A DNA stretch of 64,000 nt from Pseudomonas syringae. Lineage in GTDB: Bacteria > Pseudomonadota > Gammaproteobacteria > Pseudomonadales > Pseudomonadaceae. The notes under the pieces were generated by a model that saw only the letters and a program-made list of their open reading frames with translations, did not search any database and was not told the origin of the DNA. Each line of letters opens with the position of its first letter. Positions within the stretch are counted from its first letter, which is position 1. The DNA lies in assembly GCF_023278085.1 (NCBI RefSeq), contig NZ_CP066265.1, forward strand, positions 3,614,001 through 3,678,000, in the 5' to 3' direction. The position numbers and the translations under genes were made by a program. This document shows positions 63,044 through 64,000 of this stretch, in pieces.

Positions 63044-64000
63044 TTAACCCAGGTTGTCTTGAATGACACTCAACACCCGGCGAGCAATATCTGCTGGCGC
63101 GACGGTATTGATGTTCTTCTCGACGGTCACTTGAACGTTGTCACCCACCTTGCTCAGGCGAACCTGATAGCGCTCGGCGCGGGCATCGATCTCTTCCTTG
63201 CTGGACTTGCTGCCAAACATGCGACCAAAGAAACCAGGCTCGTTATCAGGCGTTTTCGCCTTCTCGGCCAGGTTGATGTAGTACAGGCCCAGGCTGCGGT
63301 TGATGTCTTCTACACGCCAGTCGCCCTGATCCAGCGCACGGCCGACGCTCGACCATGCACGGTCCAGATCGGCACCCAGATTCAATACCGGGTTGCCGCT
63401 GCCGTCTTCGCTGAGCGCGACGCGGCTTGGGGTATCGTAGTCACGCGCGGCCAACAGGGACACCGATCCGCCTTTTTCAGCGTTACGGCCCATGCTGGCG
63501 AGCAGATCGTCAGTCAGTGCAGCGTCAAGGCCCAGGTTGGTGGTGCGGTTCGGGAACGCCACGTCGGCAGTGCTGCCGGCAGGACGCTCGACACTGACCA
63601 CGTAGACTTCACTGGTATTGCGCTGCACGCCGGGTTCGATACGCACCCGCACGCGGGTTTCGGCATCGGCGGCCACGCCAGCGGCACTCAGACGCTTGGA
63701 AACCGAGGCGGACAGCTCATCAAGACGCTGCCAGGAAGAACTGAATTCGCCAGTCTGCGGACGCTCTTCAGCGATGCGGAAACCGTTGTCTTCAAAATAC
63801 TGGTGAGCCACCGGCCAGACTTCGGCAGGTTGGCGCTGCGCCAGGATCCAGCGTGCGTCGCCGCTCTTCTGCAGACTGAAATCGCTCGACTCGGAAGTCG
63901 TGGCCAGCGGCTGCGGACGAGGGACCGTGTATTCGCCCTCTTTCTGCGTACTGTCAGCCACGTTGCGCGGGATCGGCAACAACGGGTCCATACGCTTGAC
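63044..64000 (-). CDS. bamC: Outer-membrane assembly lipoprotein BamC (N-terminus outside window)
   Basis: The frame remains open to the right edge, so the signal peptide and lipobox are not seen. The visible 318 residues include two helix-grip domains characteristic of BamC: about VWPVAHQYFEDNGFRI...FSSSWQRL and LGADLDRAWSSVGRALDQGDWRVEDINRSLGLYYINL, ending IARRVLSVIQDNLG. BamC is part of the complex that inserts beta-barrel proteins. In Pseudomonas dapA usually precedes it. Confidence 0.92.
   Translation of the reverse strand, partial: VKRMDPLLPIPRNVADSTQKEGEYTVPRPQPLATTSESSDFSLQKSGDARWILAQRQPAEVWPVAHQYFEDNGFRIAEERPQTGEFSSSWQRLDELSASVSKRLSAAGVAADAETRVRVRIEPGVQRNTSEVYVVSVERPAGSTADVAFPNRTTNLGLDAALTDDLLASMGRNAEKGGSVSLLAARDYDTPSRVALSEDGSGNPVLNLGADLDRAWSSVGRALDQGDWRVEDINRSLGLYYINLAEKAKTPDNEPGFFGRMFGSKSSKEEIDARAERYQVRLSKVGDNVQVTVEKNINTVAPADIARRVLSVIQDNLG

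Overview
The window comes from a chromosome of the Pseudomonas syringae group. The evidence is a full ice nucleation gene made of 16-residue AGYGSTxTA units, a moderately GC-rich Pseudomonas-type gene set, and the order apeB / prc / EAL protein / FKBP isomerase / rdgC / LplT-PlsC / sensor kinase, which I remember as matching the P. aeruginosa PA32xx region. No phage, plasmid backbone, CRISPR array or intact insertion sequence was seen, so this is mostly core genome with small accessory insertions and several families of dispersed repeats.

Layout. 1-2.4 kb: end of rluA, a 440-bp dispersed repeat, and apeB. 2.6-6.4 kb: the ice nucleation gene and its AT-rich upstream region. 6.4-12.8 kb: a GntR/UTRA regulator divergent from a phosphonate/organophosphate-type ABC transport operon (binding protein, alkaline-phosphatase-fold hydrolase, two permeases, ATPase), followed by a HAD phosphatase. 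12.8-18 kb: quinone oxidoreductase, prc and an EAL-CBS-GGDEF protein. 18-24.4 kb: a small two-gene HTH module, ykvA, an FKBP isomerase, a tandemly duplicated JAMM-like protein, a cupin, a VOC protein and two small exported proteins. 24.7-27 kb: tRNA-Asp, tRNA-Val, rdgC and a BASS transporter. 27-35.4 kb: repeats, an MFS-acyltransferase fusion, a transporter-fused hybrid histidine kinase, lpxO and cysK. 35.5-44.2 kb: DUF748, a MoxR/VWA pair, DUF2937, a glutamine amidotransferase, ptrB, a cyclic-nucleotide-binding protein and an HNH protein. 44.3-47 kb: copAB. 47-56.4 kb: RNA methyltransferase, DUF2892, YcgN-type and nitroreductase genes, a hydroxyacid dehydrogenase, ycgL-rnd, eptA, maeA and an orphan GvpU-like gene. 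56.7-61.2 kb: a flavin/LysR/MFS/Old-Yellow-Enzyme redox cluster. 61.3-64 kb: tRNA-Ser, purC, an MBL hydrolase and partial bamC.

Functional links. lpxO and eptA both modify lipid A. copAB sequesters copper. The GntR gene and the transport operon share a PhnF-like operator motif at both ends of their intergenic region, which suggests coordinate repression. Regulators of the redox cluster and of the HTH module sit beside their likely targets.

Most notable points. (1) A 139-bp MITE is present twice in opposite orientation, each copy flanked by CTAG-type target duplications that include the TAG stop codon of a neighbouring gene, and each carrying an internal bidirectional terminator-like hairpin. 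(2) A larger dispersed repeat folds into a branched structure, and one hairpin arm is cleanly missing in the second copy. (3) A 37-bp palindrome is built from two inverted consensus DnaA boxes. (4) A protein with a tandem JAMM-like duplication has lost the catalytic residues in its second half. (5) There is a compact, uncharacterised HTH/winged-helix gene pair.
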